From assembly GCA_047517485.1 (NCBI GenBank), contig JAKZSU010000228.1:1-20349 (forward strand): 20,349 nucleotides of DNA, written 5' to 3'. Position 1 is the first letter of the stretch. Each line of letters starts with the position of its first letter. Origin of the DNA: JAKZSU01 sp047517485 (lineage in GTDB: Bacteria > Pseudomonadota > Alphaproteobacteria > UBA7887). This document shows positions 1-7,436 of the stretch, piece by piece. The notes below the pieces were generated by a model. The model was not told where the DNA came from. It worked only from the letters and a program-made list of their open reading frames with translations, and searched no databases. A program made the position numbers and the translations under genes.

Positions 1-48
1 CAGTGAGACGCTGTCAAAATCGTTCCGTAAGTCGATAGGCGCTGCCAT
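1..48 (-). CDS. IS630-family transposase, N-terminus only
   Basis: Only 16 codons are in the window; the gene runs off the left edge. Translation from the ATG at 48 gives MAAPIDLRNDFDSVSL. Transposases of the IS630 family in Rhizobiales and Rhodospirillales typically open with an 'aaI.LR.DFD...L' stretch before their helix-turn-helix domain, and this matches well. A GAGG six bases upstream of the ATG is a fair ribosome-binding site and favours this start over the in-frame ATG at 60. The DDE catalytic domain would lie outside the window. The family assignment rests on a short match recalled from family knowledge, so it is moderate only. Confidence 0.6.
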   Translation of the reverse strand, partial: MAAPIDLRNDFDSVSL

Positions 49-135
49 GGCGAACCTCATTGGTTCACCACATTGAGTCAGAGATCGGACCGCTTGGGAA
101 TCCCCAACGTGAGTCAGGCATTCCGCTCGGTGGTA
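1..135 (-). mobile_element. IS630-family insertion sequence, 5' end of its transposase side (partial)
   Basis: The left edge holds the start of an IS630-type transposase on the minus strand plus about 85 bp of its upstream non-coding DNA. That leader contains the heptamer GAGTCAG twice in the same orientation (75-81 and 111-117), which could be subterminal transposase-binding sites. IS630-family elements insert at TA; a TATA at 134-137 is the last place where the insertion sequence could end before the propeller-like reading frame becomes recognisable, so 135 is a tentative boundary. The other end of the element lies outside the window, so terminal inverted repeats cannot be compared. That this is an IS630 element is judged only from the first 16 residues of its transposase; the end point is inference. 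Confidence 0.55.
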
Positions 136-982
136 TAAGCCCGGCCAGGTGTCGAAGTTTTCCCAGTACACGCGCAATTCGCCGCACTCGATGGATCTCG
201 GACTCGACGGCAAGTATTACGTAACCAATACCGCGACCAATACGATCGGCGTGTTCAATCCGATGACCAATCAGTGGGAGCCATCGTAAGTGATCGGCGG
301 CGGCGCGAACTATCCGCATACCATCCGCATCGACAAGGCGGGGATCGTCTGGTTCACCATCGCGGGATCGGAAAAGCTCGGCCGGCTCGACCCGGCGAGC
401 GGCGAGACCACGCTGATCGCGCTGCCCTACGGGGTCTCGGGCGGGGTCGCCGGCGGCACCCAGCCGTACGGCATCGATATCAATCCGCTCGACGGCACGA
501 TCTGGTATGGTCGGCTGTTTGCCGGCAAGGTCGGGCGGATCGATCCCGAAACGCTGAAGGTGAGCGAGTACGACTCGCCGGTACGCGGGCCGCGGCGGAT
601 GCATTTCGACAAGGCCGGGGTGCTGTGGGTGGCGGGCTACTCCGAAGGGATGCTGGGCCGTATTCAGCCGACCGCCGACGGGATCGAGACCAAGGTCTAT
701 CCGATGCCCGAATTCGCCGCAGGCTTTCGCCCGGCGCCCTATGCGCTCGGCGTGCATCCGGACAGCCAGGAAATCTGGCTCAATGAAAACATGACCGACC
801 GGTTGTACCGGTTCATTCCGTCGGAAGAGCGTTTCGTGGTCTATCCGGTGCCGTTGCGCGGAACCTATACGAGGGATTTCAGCTTTTCACCCGACGGCAA
901 GGCGTGCGCGTCGAACAACCCCTTCCCGCTCGCTTCGCTCGAAGGCGGGGTTTCCGAAATCTTGTGCATTAAACTGAACTGA
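134..982 (+). pseudogene. Streptogramin-lyase-like (Vgb family) beta-propeller protein, truncated and interrupted
   Basis: The reading frame encodes repeated propeller blades of the Vgb/NHL type: segments such as PHTIRIDKAGIVWFTIAGSE, GRLDPASGET, YGIDINPLDGTIWYGRL and VGRIDPETLKV repeat the 'G.dp..G.iW.t....g.igr.dp.tg' pattern. The C-terminal part ends with a conserved-looking CASNNPFPLASLEGGVSEILCI. The gene is damaged in two ways. An in-frame TAA at 287-289 splits the frame (…NQWEPS stop VIGGG…), although the propeller continues in the same frame on both sides. At the 5' end the homology stops near 134, next to an IS630 transposase start, with stops in frame at 74 and 110. A shorter product could start at GTG 290 (230 aa, no signal peptide). 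Relatives are usually secreted propellers of unknown substrate; real streptogramin lyase activity should not be assumed. It ends 3 bp from the convergent cytochrome gene. Confidence 0.75.
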
Positions 983-985
983 TGG

Positions 986-1534
986 TTATTCGGCGCCGCG
1001 GCAGCCGGGATAGCGGCCGAGCCAGCGTGGGCCCTCGGTGGTGAGACTGGCGTTGTCGATCATGCGGAACGCGGCGTGGCAGTTGCCGCACGCCGCCACC
1101 AGGCCGCAGAACCCGGCGCGGGCGTCGGCGGCGTGTTCGCGCGCGATGGCATCGCCGAGGATGAGGAAGGCGGCCTTGGCCGAGTCGTAGTGGCGCTGGA
1201 ACGCGCGCGGCACCGACCACAGGGCGGGCTCGGCATTGGTGATCGAGCCGTAGCCGAGATTGGTTTGCGGCGGCCACATCGCGCGGCTGTCGCGGAATAG
1301 CGTGCGCACCCCCTCGACATTGGCGCGGATCACCGCCCAGTGGCCCGGATTGATCGTCGCGCGCGGCGCGCCGAGGCGCGGCGCGACCTGGTCGACGGTC
1401 TCGAGCATGCGCCCCATAACTTCCTGGCGCTGCTCGACCAAGCCGACCGCTTCCGGGGTGATAAAGCGGGATTTTGCTAATAGCGGCCCGACGCCCAAAA
1501 TCAGCAAACTCAAGACCAAGCATAGGGATTTCAA
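986..1534 (-). CDS. Class II cytochrome c (cytochrome c'-like), periplasmic
   Basis: The 182-residue product opens with a basic-hydrophobic signal peptide (KSLCLVLSLLILGVGPLLA) and carries one haem-binding motif, CGNCH, near the C-terminus. This is the arrangement of the four-helix cytochrome c' fold (PF01322), where CxxCH sits in the last helix. The upstream W and F residues (MWPPQ…, LWSVPRAFQRHY) fit the family. The start is a TTG at 1534 that overlaps the TGA of the araC-type gene by two bases (TGTTGA), with a GGGGGA stretch just upstream. No ATG lies near the signal peptide, so translation is probably coupled to the regulator. It could be an electron carrier or gas-binding protein; partnership with the molybdenum enzyme across the regulator is only a guess. 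Confidence 0.8.
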   Translation of the reverse strand: MKSLCLVLSLLILGVGPLLAKSRFITPEAVGLVEQRQEVMGRMLETVDQVAPRLGAPRATINPGHWAVIRANVEGVRTLFRDSRAMWPPQTNLGYGSITNAEPALWSVPRAFQRHYDSAKAAFLILGDAIAREHAADARAGFCGLVAACGNCHAAFRMIDNASLTTEGPRWLGRYPGCRGAE

Positions 1535-2544
1535 CAGAGGCTCGTCCCCCGCGCGCGTTTGAGGGTCTCCGACGGGGTCTCGGCGTAGCGCCGGCCATAG
1601 TCGAGGCTGAACCGTCCGAGATGATCGAGGCCGCACGCGAGCGCGATCCCGGTCACCGTGGCCCCCGGCTGGCCGCGCGACAGGCGTTCGTGGGCGAGCT
1701 GGAAGCGGACCGAACGGACGAACGCCATCGGCGAATAGCCTCGCTGATTTTGAAACGCGCGATAGAGCGAGCGGCCGCTGACCCCGGTCAAGGTGACAAA
1801 ATCCTCGATGGTGAGCGGCTCGCTCGCGTGGGCCCTGACATAGGCCTCGACATCGTCGACATGACGCTCGGCGGCCGACGGCGCGGGTCGCTCGAACCGC
1901 TCGGAATAGGTATGCGGCTGCCCGGTGAGCAGCGCGGTCATCACCGTGTCTTCGAGATTGGCGATCAGCAGCGGCGAATCGTGCAAGCACTGATCGCTGT
2001 CGAGCTCGGCCAACATATAGCGCAGTAACCGTTTATAGCGGGCCCCGAAAACCGAGCCGGCGGCAATCTTGGCGGAAAAAATCAACGGCTCGGTCGTCGG
2101 CACGCCGGTCAGGGCGCAAAGATGGCGCTCGAGCGCGGATTTGCGAATTTTGACAATAAAGCCGCGCGAGCGGTCGGTGTAATGGATGCGTAATGGCCGG
2201 GTCGGCGAAGTCACCATGCCGCACCGTCGCGTGACTTCGCACACTTCGCCGCCGTTGACATATTCGATGACGCCGGTGTCGGCGAACTGGATTAAGTAAT
2301 AGGTCTCGGTTTCCCCGAGGTCGTAACGAATGTCGGCGTTGAACGACATCGCGCCGATGGTGATCCGCGACAGCGGCGCCTCGGAAAACTCGAAGCGAAG
2401 CGACGACAGCGGATCGCGAATACTGATTTCATGGTCGCAATAGGTGTGCGAAATAATCTCCGCCGCTTCGTCCGGCACACAGGTCGAAGCCACCAAATAC
2501 CGTGCCAATGGCCGGTTTCTCTGTGGTTCCGCAGCAAGGGTCAC
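1531..2544 (-). CDS. AraC-family transcriptional regulator
   Basis: The 337-residue protein has an N-terminal AraC_binding_2-type sensory domain (roughly residues 40-220, with the characteristic YYLIQF and GMVTSPTRPL segments) and a C-terminal double helix-turn-helix (about 235-330). The first helix-turn-helix is TIEDFVTLTGVSGRSLYRAF. The second includes TGIALACGLDHLGRFSLDYG followed by RRYAETPSETLKR, the normal AraC/XylS signature. The start is GTG at 2544, preceded by a strong GGGAGGT ribosome-binding site; no better ATG exists. The gene is divergent from the molybdenum hydroxylase genes and overlaps the downstream cytochrome gene. Regulators of this architecture usually activate neighbouring catabolic genes in response to an aromatic or amine compound. 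Control of iorAB by this protein is inferred from layout only; no effector can be named. Confidence 0.92.
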   Translation of the reverse strand: MTLAAEPQRNRPLARYLVASTCVPDEAAEIISHTYCDHEISIRDPLSSLRFEFSEAPLSRITIGAMSFNADIRYDLGETETYYLIQFADTGVIEYVNGGEVCEVTRRCGMVTSPTRPLRIHYTDRSRGFIVKIRKSALERHLCALTGVPTTEPLIFSAKIAAGSVFGARYKRLLRYMLAELDSDQCLHDSPLLIANLEDTVMTALLTGQPHTYSERFERPAPSAAERHVDDVEAYVRAHASEPLTIEDFVTLTGVSGRSLYRAFQNQRGYSPMAFVRSVRFQLAHERLSRGQPGATVTGIALACGLDHLGRFSLDYGRRYAETPSETLKRARGTSLC

Positions 2545-2696
2545 CGCTGCGACCTCCCTCCCCTATTAGGCTCGGCACGGCTCGCGCGCGGGTTTGGTCG
2601 CCCCGATTTTCTGATCCATCACGGTCGAGCGCGTGGCATCGCCTGCGAACCGTCAGATTGGCCCTTGCCGGGGACGCGAGTCAAGCATCGCAGAAT

Positions 2697-2714
2697 GATC
2701 ACGCCGACGTGATC
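2697..2714. promoter_or_regulatory. Inverted repeat GATCACG-N4-CGTGATC, candidate operator
   Basis: The two 7-bp arms are perfect, spaced by CCGA. The dyad lies in the divergent region, about 155 bp upstream of the AraC-type gene's start and about 175 bp upstream of iorA. The spacing is that of a dimeric regulator site rather than a terminator. The protein that would bind it is unknown. Confidence 0.45.
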
Positions 2715-2771
2715 CCGGCGGATAACGGATAGGACTGGCGGGAACTGGATTGCGGCCGATGTCCGCACCGG

Positions 2772-2794
2772 TTTTAGCTAGTCGATAGCTAAAA
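2772..2794. promoter_or_regulatory. Inverted repeat TTTTAGCTA-N5-TAGCTAAAA, candidate operator
   Basis: The two 9-bp arms are perfect with a 5-base centre (GTCGA). The dyad is conspicuously AT-rich inside GC-rich DNA and lies 93 bp before the iorA start. It could be a regulator site or a leader hairpin; as a terminator it would face the wrong context. The function is inferred from symmetry and position only. Confidence 0.5.
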
Positions 2795-2887
2795 GTGTGT
2801 TCGCCGGCTTTGCTCGGGAAAGGCGGCGGAATCTGTTGTCGTGAGCGACGCGCAATATTCGCATCGCCGGGAGGGAGAGTGCTGGAC

Positions 2888-3352
2888 ATGCCTTATTTGA
2901 CCATTAACGGACGCAGCCATTTCGTCGACACGCCCGACGATACGCCCCTGTTGTGGGCGATCCGCGAAGAGCTGCAACTCACCGGAACCAAGTTCGGCTG
3001 TGGCGTTGGCCTATGCGGATCGTGCACGGTCCACGTCAACGGCGCCGCGGTGCGGTCGTGTCAGATCGCGATCGGCGATGTCGCCGGCGAACTGATCACC
3101 ACCATCGAAGGGCTGCACCACGCCGACCGACATCCGGTCCAACAGGCCTGGCTCGAGGCTCAGGTGCCGCAGTGCGGCTACTGTCAGTCCGGCCAAATTA
3201 TGCAAGCGGCGGCGTTCATCGCCACCAATCCGGCACCGTCGGACGACGATATCGTCGATGCGATGGACGGCAACCTGTGCCGCTGCGCGACCTACAGCAA
3301 TATCGTCGGCGCGGTGCGCCGTGCCGCCGAAATCGCGGCCGAGGAGGCGTGA
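2888..3352 (+). CDS. iorA: (2Fe-2S)-binding subunit of a xanthine-oxidase-family hydroxylase (isoquinoline 1-oxidoreductase alpha type)
   Basis: This small iron-sulfur subunit passes electrons from the molybdenum centre of the partner encoded next. The 154-residue protein has the N-terminal plant-ferredoxin fold with C38, C43, C46 (FGCGVGLCGSC) and C58. The C-terminal helical [2Fe-2S] domain has CGYCQSG and NLCRCATY. Length and motifs match IorA-type subunits. The ATG at 2888 is chosen because it follows a good GGGAGGGAGAG ribosome-binding site and gives the family's usual 'YLTINGR' beginning, although the frame stays open further upstream. Its TGA is one base before the ATG of the large subunit, so the two are co-translated. 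It lacks a signal peptide and would be exported folded with the large subunit. The exact substrate is unknown. Confidence 0.93.
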   Translation: MPYLTINGRSHFVDTPDDTPLLWAIREELQLTGTKFGCGVGLCGSCTVHVNGAAVRSCQIAIGDVAGELITTIEGLHHADRHPVQQAWLEAQVPQCGYCQSGQIMQAAAFIATNPAPSDDDIVDAMDGNLCRCATYSNIVGAVRRAAEIAAEEA

Positions 3353-3353
3353 C

Positions 3354-5810
3354 ATGAATAGCATTACAAAAGCCGGAAACAGCGGCGGCGAGCTTTCGCG
3401 TCGTGACTTCCTGATCCGTTCGGTGGCCACCACCTCGGGCGCCGCGCTGGCGATCGCCTTCGGGCCGACCTTGAGCGGGCCAAGCGCCGCCGAGGCCGCC
3501 GGCACACCGACCTTCACGCCGTCGATCTGGTTCACCATGCTGCCGTCCGGCCAGACGATCATGCATATCGTCAAGTCCGAGATGGGCCAGCATATCGGCA
3601 CCGCGCTCGCCCAGATTATCGGTGAAGAGCTCGAAGTCGACTGGTCCACGGTCAGTCTCGACTACCCCGAAGCCAGTGCCGAGAACTTCGCCGTCTACGG
3701 CCTCGCCTATACGGTGAACAGCGGCAGCGTGACCACCGAGTTCGATCGCCTGTTGCGCGCCGGCGCGGCCGGGCGCATCGCCTTGATCGAGGCCGGCGCC
3801 GGCTTGTTGGGCGCCGCGGTATCCAACTGCCGCGCCGAGAAGAGCCGGGTGATCGACAGCCGCTCGGGAAATTCGATCACTTTTGGCAAGATCCTGCAAA
3901 ACGCGACCATCGAGCGGACGTTCAAATATCCCGACGACTTCCACGATATACCGCTCAAAAGCCGTGACGACTACACGATAGTCGGCCAATCGAAGGCCGC
4001 GCTCGACCTGCCGGAGAAAGTCAACGGCCAGGCCAAGTACGGCATCGATACCTTCCTGCCCGGCATGGTCTATGCCTCGTTGGCGATTCCCCGGACCCGC
4101 TATAAGTCCAAGGCGCTGTCAGTCGACGATAGCGAAGCCAAGAAGATCCCGGGCTATATCCAGGCGATCATCGTCGACGACTCGTTCGGCAAATGCACCG
4201 GCTGGGTGCTGGCGATCGCCGACAAGTTCCCGACCGCGATCAAAGCGGCGGCGGCGCTCAACATCGAGTGGGACGCCGGGCCGTACGCCGATTTCAGCGA
4301 TCAGCAACTGGCCGACGAATATCGCGCACTTCAAGCCGATCCCGACCAGGGCGCGCCGTGGGTGCTTCAGGGCGACGTCGATGCTTCCATTGCCGGGGCC
4401 GACGACACGGTCGAGGCGGAATACTCCTCGTCGATGGTCTGCCACGCCACCATGGAGCCGCTCAATGCCACGGCGCACGAAGTCGACGGCACGTGGCACA
4501 TCTACACCGGCAACCAAAGCACGTCGTTCGCGCGTATGACCTTGACCGGGTACTTGGCGCAAACGCTGCAAAAAGACGCCAGCGAGATCAACGTGGTGAT
4601 CCACCAGACGTTGCTCGGCGGCGGCTTCGGCGGCAAACAGGACTTCGACGAAATCCTCGCCGCGGCCTACGCCACCAATGTAGTCGGCCGGCCGGTCAAG
4701 CTAATCCAGACCCGGGAATCCAACTTCGCCACCTCGTTCCCGCGCACGCCGACCTTGCACACCCTGACCGGGGCGCTCAAGGACGGCGGGTTGGATGCGC
4801 TGAAGCATGACATCGTTTGCGGCTACATGGGACCGCGCTTCTCGGTCGGCGAGGACTTCGGCTCCGATTGGCTGCAGCTCGATGCCGACGACGGCTCGGG
4901 CCGCGACATCGACCAGTGGTCGATCGGCGGCAGCGAGCATTGGTACTCGTTCCCTAACCACAAGGTTCGCGCGATCAATCACGATGCCACCACCTGGTCG
5001 ATACAAGCCTCGGCGCTGCGCACCGTGTCGAACTCGTACAACTACTTCGTGGTGGAATCGTTCCTCGACGAGTGTGCCCATCGTCTGGGCCGCGATCCGC
5101 TCGAAATGCGCCTCGCCATGTTGTCCGGCGAGGGCAGTACCCGCGGCATTCCCAACGCCGGTTACGAGCCGGGCGCCAAATCCGACTATTATCTCGATCG
5201 CTTGTGGATCTCGCTACCGTGGGCCTCGGAAGGCTCCTGGGTGCCCTACGATTCCGCCACCGTCGGCGGTGCTGGACGGCTTGCCAATGTGCTGAGAGTA
5301 GCCGCCGGCAAGGCGGGCTACGGCAAGCAATTGCCGAAGAATCAGGGCATGGGCATCGCGGTGAGCGCGGCCGAGGAACGCCAAAGCCCGACCTGGGTCG
5401 CCGGCGTTGCCGAGGTCGAGGTCGATCCCGCCACCGGCGAGGTCGACATCCTCAAGCTGACCATCGCCATGGACATGGGGATCGCGGTCAATCCGAGGAA
5501 CTGCGAGCACCAGATCAAGGGTGCGGCGCTGTGGGGCGCGAGCCAAATCCTGTCCGAGCGGTTGACCTTGAAGGATGGCGCGTTCGAGCAGAGCAATTTC
5601 GATACCTACGTGCCGATCCGCCTCAGGCAGGTGCCGGAAATCGACGTCGAGATCGTCGAGTCGGGCCACCATCCGAGCGGCGTCGGAGAGCCGTCCTCGA
5701 CGGTGGTCGGACCCGCCGTGGCCAACGCGATCTTCAACGCGGTCGGCGCACGGGTCAGGCATATGCCGATCACGCCCGACGCGGTGTTGCGGGCACTGAC
5801 CGAGACCTGA
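3354..5810 (+). CDS. iorB: Molybdopterin-binding large subunit, isoquinoline 1-oxidoreductase beta type (Tat-exported)
   Basis: The 818-residue protein belongs to the xanthine oxidase family with a molybdenum-cytosine-dinucleotide-type cofactor. It begins with a twin-arginine signal, SRRDFL at residues 15-20 followed by a hydrophobic stretch ending in AEAA, which places the enzyme in the periplasm. Cofactor-binding segments visible are LLGGGFGGKQDFDE, the ALRTVSNSYNYFVVESFLDE region and VDPATGEVDILK. The catalytic glutamate is probably E779 in GVGEP close to the C-terminus. The ATG at 3354 is two bases after the small-subunit stop. IorAB-type enzymes hydroxylate N-heterocycles or oxidise aldehydes and pass electrons to a c-type cytochrome. 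No dedicated cytochrome subunit follows here; a class II cytochrome lies 1.4 kb upstream on the other strand. The next gene downstream is an amidase, which could act on a lactam-like or amide product, but that link is speculative. Confidence 0.92.
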   Translation: MNSITKAGNSGGELSRRDFLIRSVATTSGAALAIAFGPTLSGPSAAEAAGTPTFTPSIWFTMLPSGQTIMHIVKSEMGQHIGTALAQIIGEELEVDWSTVSLDYPEASAENFAVYGLAYTVNSGSVTTEFDRLLRAGAAGRIALIEAGAGLLGAAVSNCRAEKSRVIDSRSGNSITFGKILQNATIERTFKYPDDFHDIPLKSRDDYTIVGQSKAALDLPEKVNGQAKYGIDTFLPGMVYASLAIPRTRYKSKALSVDDSEAKKIPGYIQAIIVDDSFGKCTGWVLAIADKFPTAIKAAAALNIEWDAGPYADFSDQQLADEYRALQADPDQGAPWVLQGDVDASIAGADDTVEAEYSSSMVCHATMEPLNATAHEVDGTWHIYTGNQSTSFARMTLTGYLAQTLQKDASEINVVIHQTLLGGGFGGKQDFDEILAAAYATNVVGRPVKLIQTRESNFATSFPRTPTLHTLTGALKDGGLDALKHDIVCGYMGPRFSVGEDFGSDWLQLDADDGSGRDIDQWSIGGSEHWYSFPNHKVRAINHDATTWSIQASALRTVSNSYNYFVVESFLDECAHRLGRDPLEMRLAMLSGEGSTRGIPNAGYEPGAKSDYYLDRLWISLPWASEGSWVPYDSATVGGAGRLANVLRVAAGKAGYGKQLPKNQGMGIAVSAAEERQSPTWVAGVAEVEVDPATGEVDILKLTIAMDMGIAVNPRNCEHQIKGAALWGASQILSERLTLKDGAFEQSNFDTYVPIRLRQVPEIDVEIVESGHHPSGVGEPSSTVVGPAVANAIFNAVGARVRHMPITPDAVLRALTET

Positions 5811-5849
5811 GGCGGGGGGCCCCCGCCGGGGGGGTACTGGGCAGGGACG

Positions 5850-5874
5850 GGCCGCGTGGTAATGCCACGCGGCC
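5850..5874 (+). terminator. GC-rich hairpin after iorB
   Basis: A perfect 10-bp stem (GGCCGCGTGG / CCACGCGGCC) with the loop TAATG lies 40 bp after the iorB stop and 40 bp before the amidase start. It has no T-tract, so it may be a transcript-end stabiliser, attenuator or Rho-assisted terminator rather than a classical intrinsic terminator. Confidence 0.5.
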
Positions 5875-5913
5875 TCGTGCCCCACTGCCAAGGACTCGAG
5901 CGGAGAGCGGCTC

Positions 5914-7314
5914 ATGCACAGCGATGTCTGCAGCCTGTCCGCGACCGACTTGGTCGATGAATACCGCGCCCGGCGATTATCGCCGATTGACGTCACCGGC
6001 GCGGTATTGAAGCGGATCGAGCGGCTGAACGAGACCTATAACGCGTTCTGCGTCATCGATGCCGATCGCGCGCTCGATCAGGCGCGGGCATCCGAGGACC
6101 GTTGGTCACGCGGCGAGCCCGCCGGTTTGGTCGATGGGGTGCCGATATCGGTTAAAGACCTGATCCTAGCCAAGGGGTGGCCGACCCTGCGGGGATCGCG
6201 CACCATCGATCCGGATCAAGAATGGGACGAAGACGGGCCGCCGGTCGCGCGCATGCGCGAGCACGGCGCGATCATTCTCGGTAAGACCACGACACCGGAA
6301 TTCGGCTGGAAAGGGGTTACCGATAGCCCGCTAACCGGCATCACGGTCAATCCATGGAATCCGGATCTGACCCCGGGCGGATCGTCCGGCGGTGCCGCGG
6401 CGGCCGCCGCGCTCGGCATGGGTGCGCTCCACATCGCCACCGACGGTGGCGGCTCGATCCGCATGCCGGCGGCATTTTGCGGACTGTTTGGACACAAACC
6501 GACGTTTGGCATGGTTCCCGCCCACCCGCACTCGCCGTCGGGAACCCTGTGGCACCAGGGGCCGATCGTGCGCACCGTCGCCGACGCCGCGCTGATGATG
6601 AACGTCATAGCCGAACCCGATCCGAGCGACTGGTTCTCGGTGCCCCGCACGGTGACCGATTTCGCCGATGACCTCGATGCCGGGGTAAAGGGATTGCGCA
6701 TCGCCTTTAGCCGCGACTTGGGCTATGCCGAGGTCGACGCGGAGGTCGCGGCGCTAGTCGAGGCCGCGGCCGCGTGGTTTGCCGAAGCCGGCGCCGAGGT
6801 CGAAGACATCGATCCCGGATTTGTCGATCCGATCGATGTGATGGTGACCCTTTGGCCTGTCGCGCTGGCGCTCGCGGTCGACCCGATGAACGCGGCGCAA
6901 CGGGCGCTTGTCGATCCGCCGGTGCTCGACATCGCCGAGCACGGGTTTTCGACCAGCGCCGTTGCTTATCGTTATGCCGAGCGCGCACGCGATGCGCTGG
7001 GCCGGCATATGCAATTGTTTCATCGCGACTACGACCTGTTGATCACGCCGCAACTGCCGATCACCGCTTTCGCCGCCGGCCGCGAGGTCCCCGACGGCTG
7101 TAGCATGACCCGGTGGTGGGAGTGGTCGCCGTTCACCTATCCGTTCAATTTGACCCAGCAACCGGCGGCCAGCCTGCCCTGCGGCTTCACGCGCGCCGGC
7201 CTGCCGGCGGCGCTGCAGGTGGTCGGTGCCCGCTTCGCCGACGCCACCGTCTTACGCGCCTGTCGGGCGTACGAAGCCGAACACCCCTTCGTCATGCCCA
7301 AGGTACCGAACTGA
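5914..7314 (+). CDS. Amidase-signature family hydrolase
   Basis: The 466-residue enzyme has the full Ser-cisSer-Lys triad: K81 (VPISVKDL), S157 (GGSSGG) and S181 (TDGGGSIRMPA). The spacing between the two serines equals that in fatty-acid amide hydrolase and other amidases. The amidase-signature domain fills nearly the whole protein, and no signal peptide is seen, so it is probably cytoplasmic. The ATG at 5914 follows a GGAGAG ribosome-binding site. Family members cleave amides, carbamates or act as aryl-acylamidases; it is not GatA by context, since no gatB or gatC is present. It lies 103 bp after the molybdenum hydroxylase genes on the same strand and is followed by a strong intrinsic terminator. 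It could form part of the same N-heterocycle or amide catabolic function, but the substrate is unknown. Confidence 0.9.
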   Translation: MHSDVCSLSATDLVDEYRARRLSPIDVTGAVLKRIERLNETYNAFCVIDADRALDQARASEDRWSRGEPAGLVDGVPISVKDLILAKGWPTLRGSRTIDPDQEWDEDGPPVARMREHGAIILGKTTTPEFGWKGVTDSPLTGITVNPWNPDLTPGGSSGGAAAAAALGMGALHIATDGGGSIRMPAAFCGLFGHKPTFGMVPAHPHSPSGTLWHQGPIVRTVADAALMMNVIAEPDPSDWFSVPRTVTDFADDLDAGVKGLRIAFSRDLGYAEVDAEVAALVEAAAAWFAEAGAEVEDIDPGFVDPIDVMVTLWPVALALAVDPMNAAQRALVDPPVLDIAEHGFSTSAVAYRYAERARDALGRHMQLFHRDYDLLITPQLPITAFAAGREVPDGCSMTRWWEWSPFTYPFNLTQQPAASLPCGFTRAGLPAALQVVGARFADATVLRACRAYEAEHPFVMPKVPN

Positions 7315-7338
7315 ATTTTGAGTTTTAAGGGGCGTTGG

Positions 7339-7405
7339 TTTTAACGAGCGTTCAAGCGCCACGCAGGCTGCCTCGCATAAGCTCGGGCGCGCGGTCGCGC
7401 TTGCC
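7339..7405 (+). repeat. Intergenic palindromic repeat, copy 1
   Basis: This is the first of two near-identical 67-71 bp copies 94 bp apart in the 346-bp gap between the amidase and the permease. Shared core: TTTTAA, then GCGTTCAAGCGCCACGC, then CCTCGCATAAGCTCGGGCGC and GGTCGCGCT. Compared with copy 2 it has a few substitutions and two single-base deletions. The unit is internally self-complementary, less perfectly here than in copy 2 because of an A-C mismatch. No coding content. It resembles REP/BIME-type elements. Confidence 0.75.
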
Positions 7406-7436
7406 GAGCTGCACATCGTGCAGCTCGGTTGCTTTT
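7404..7436 (+). terminator. Intrinsic terminator for the amidase transcript
   Basis: A perfect 10-bp stem (CCGAGCTGCA / TGCAGCTCGG at 7404-7413 and 7419-7428) with the loop CATCG is followed by TTGCTTTT. This is a good Rho-independent terminator 90 bp after the amidase stop. It sits exactly between the two repeat copies, so the final T-run is also the beginning of copy 2. Confidence 0.75.

Larger units (their letters stand above)
2545..2887. other. Divergent intergenic region between araC-type gene and iorA
   Basis: This 343-bp stretch holds no convincing gene. It must contain the promoters of both divergent units. Two perfect inverted repeats stand out and are annotated separately. A purine-rich GGGAGGGAGAG at 2870-2880 is the ribosome-binding site of the 2Fe-2S subunit gene. 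I could not identify a confident -35/-10 pair for either direction. Confidence 0.6.

Noticed and set aside
134..982. Functional streptogramin (virginiamycin B) resistance lyase
   Set aside because: The propeller family includes many proteins of unknown function, and this copy lacks its 5' end and contains an in-frame stop.
3216..3989. Long minus-strand open frame inside iorA/iorB
   Set aside because: Antisense shadow of the molybdenum hydroxylase genes; its residues have no recognisable family and the plus-strand proteins account for the sequence.
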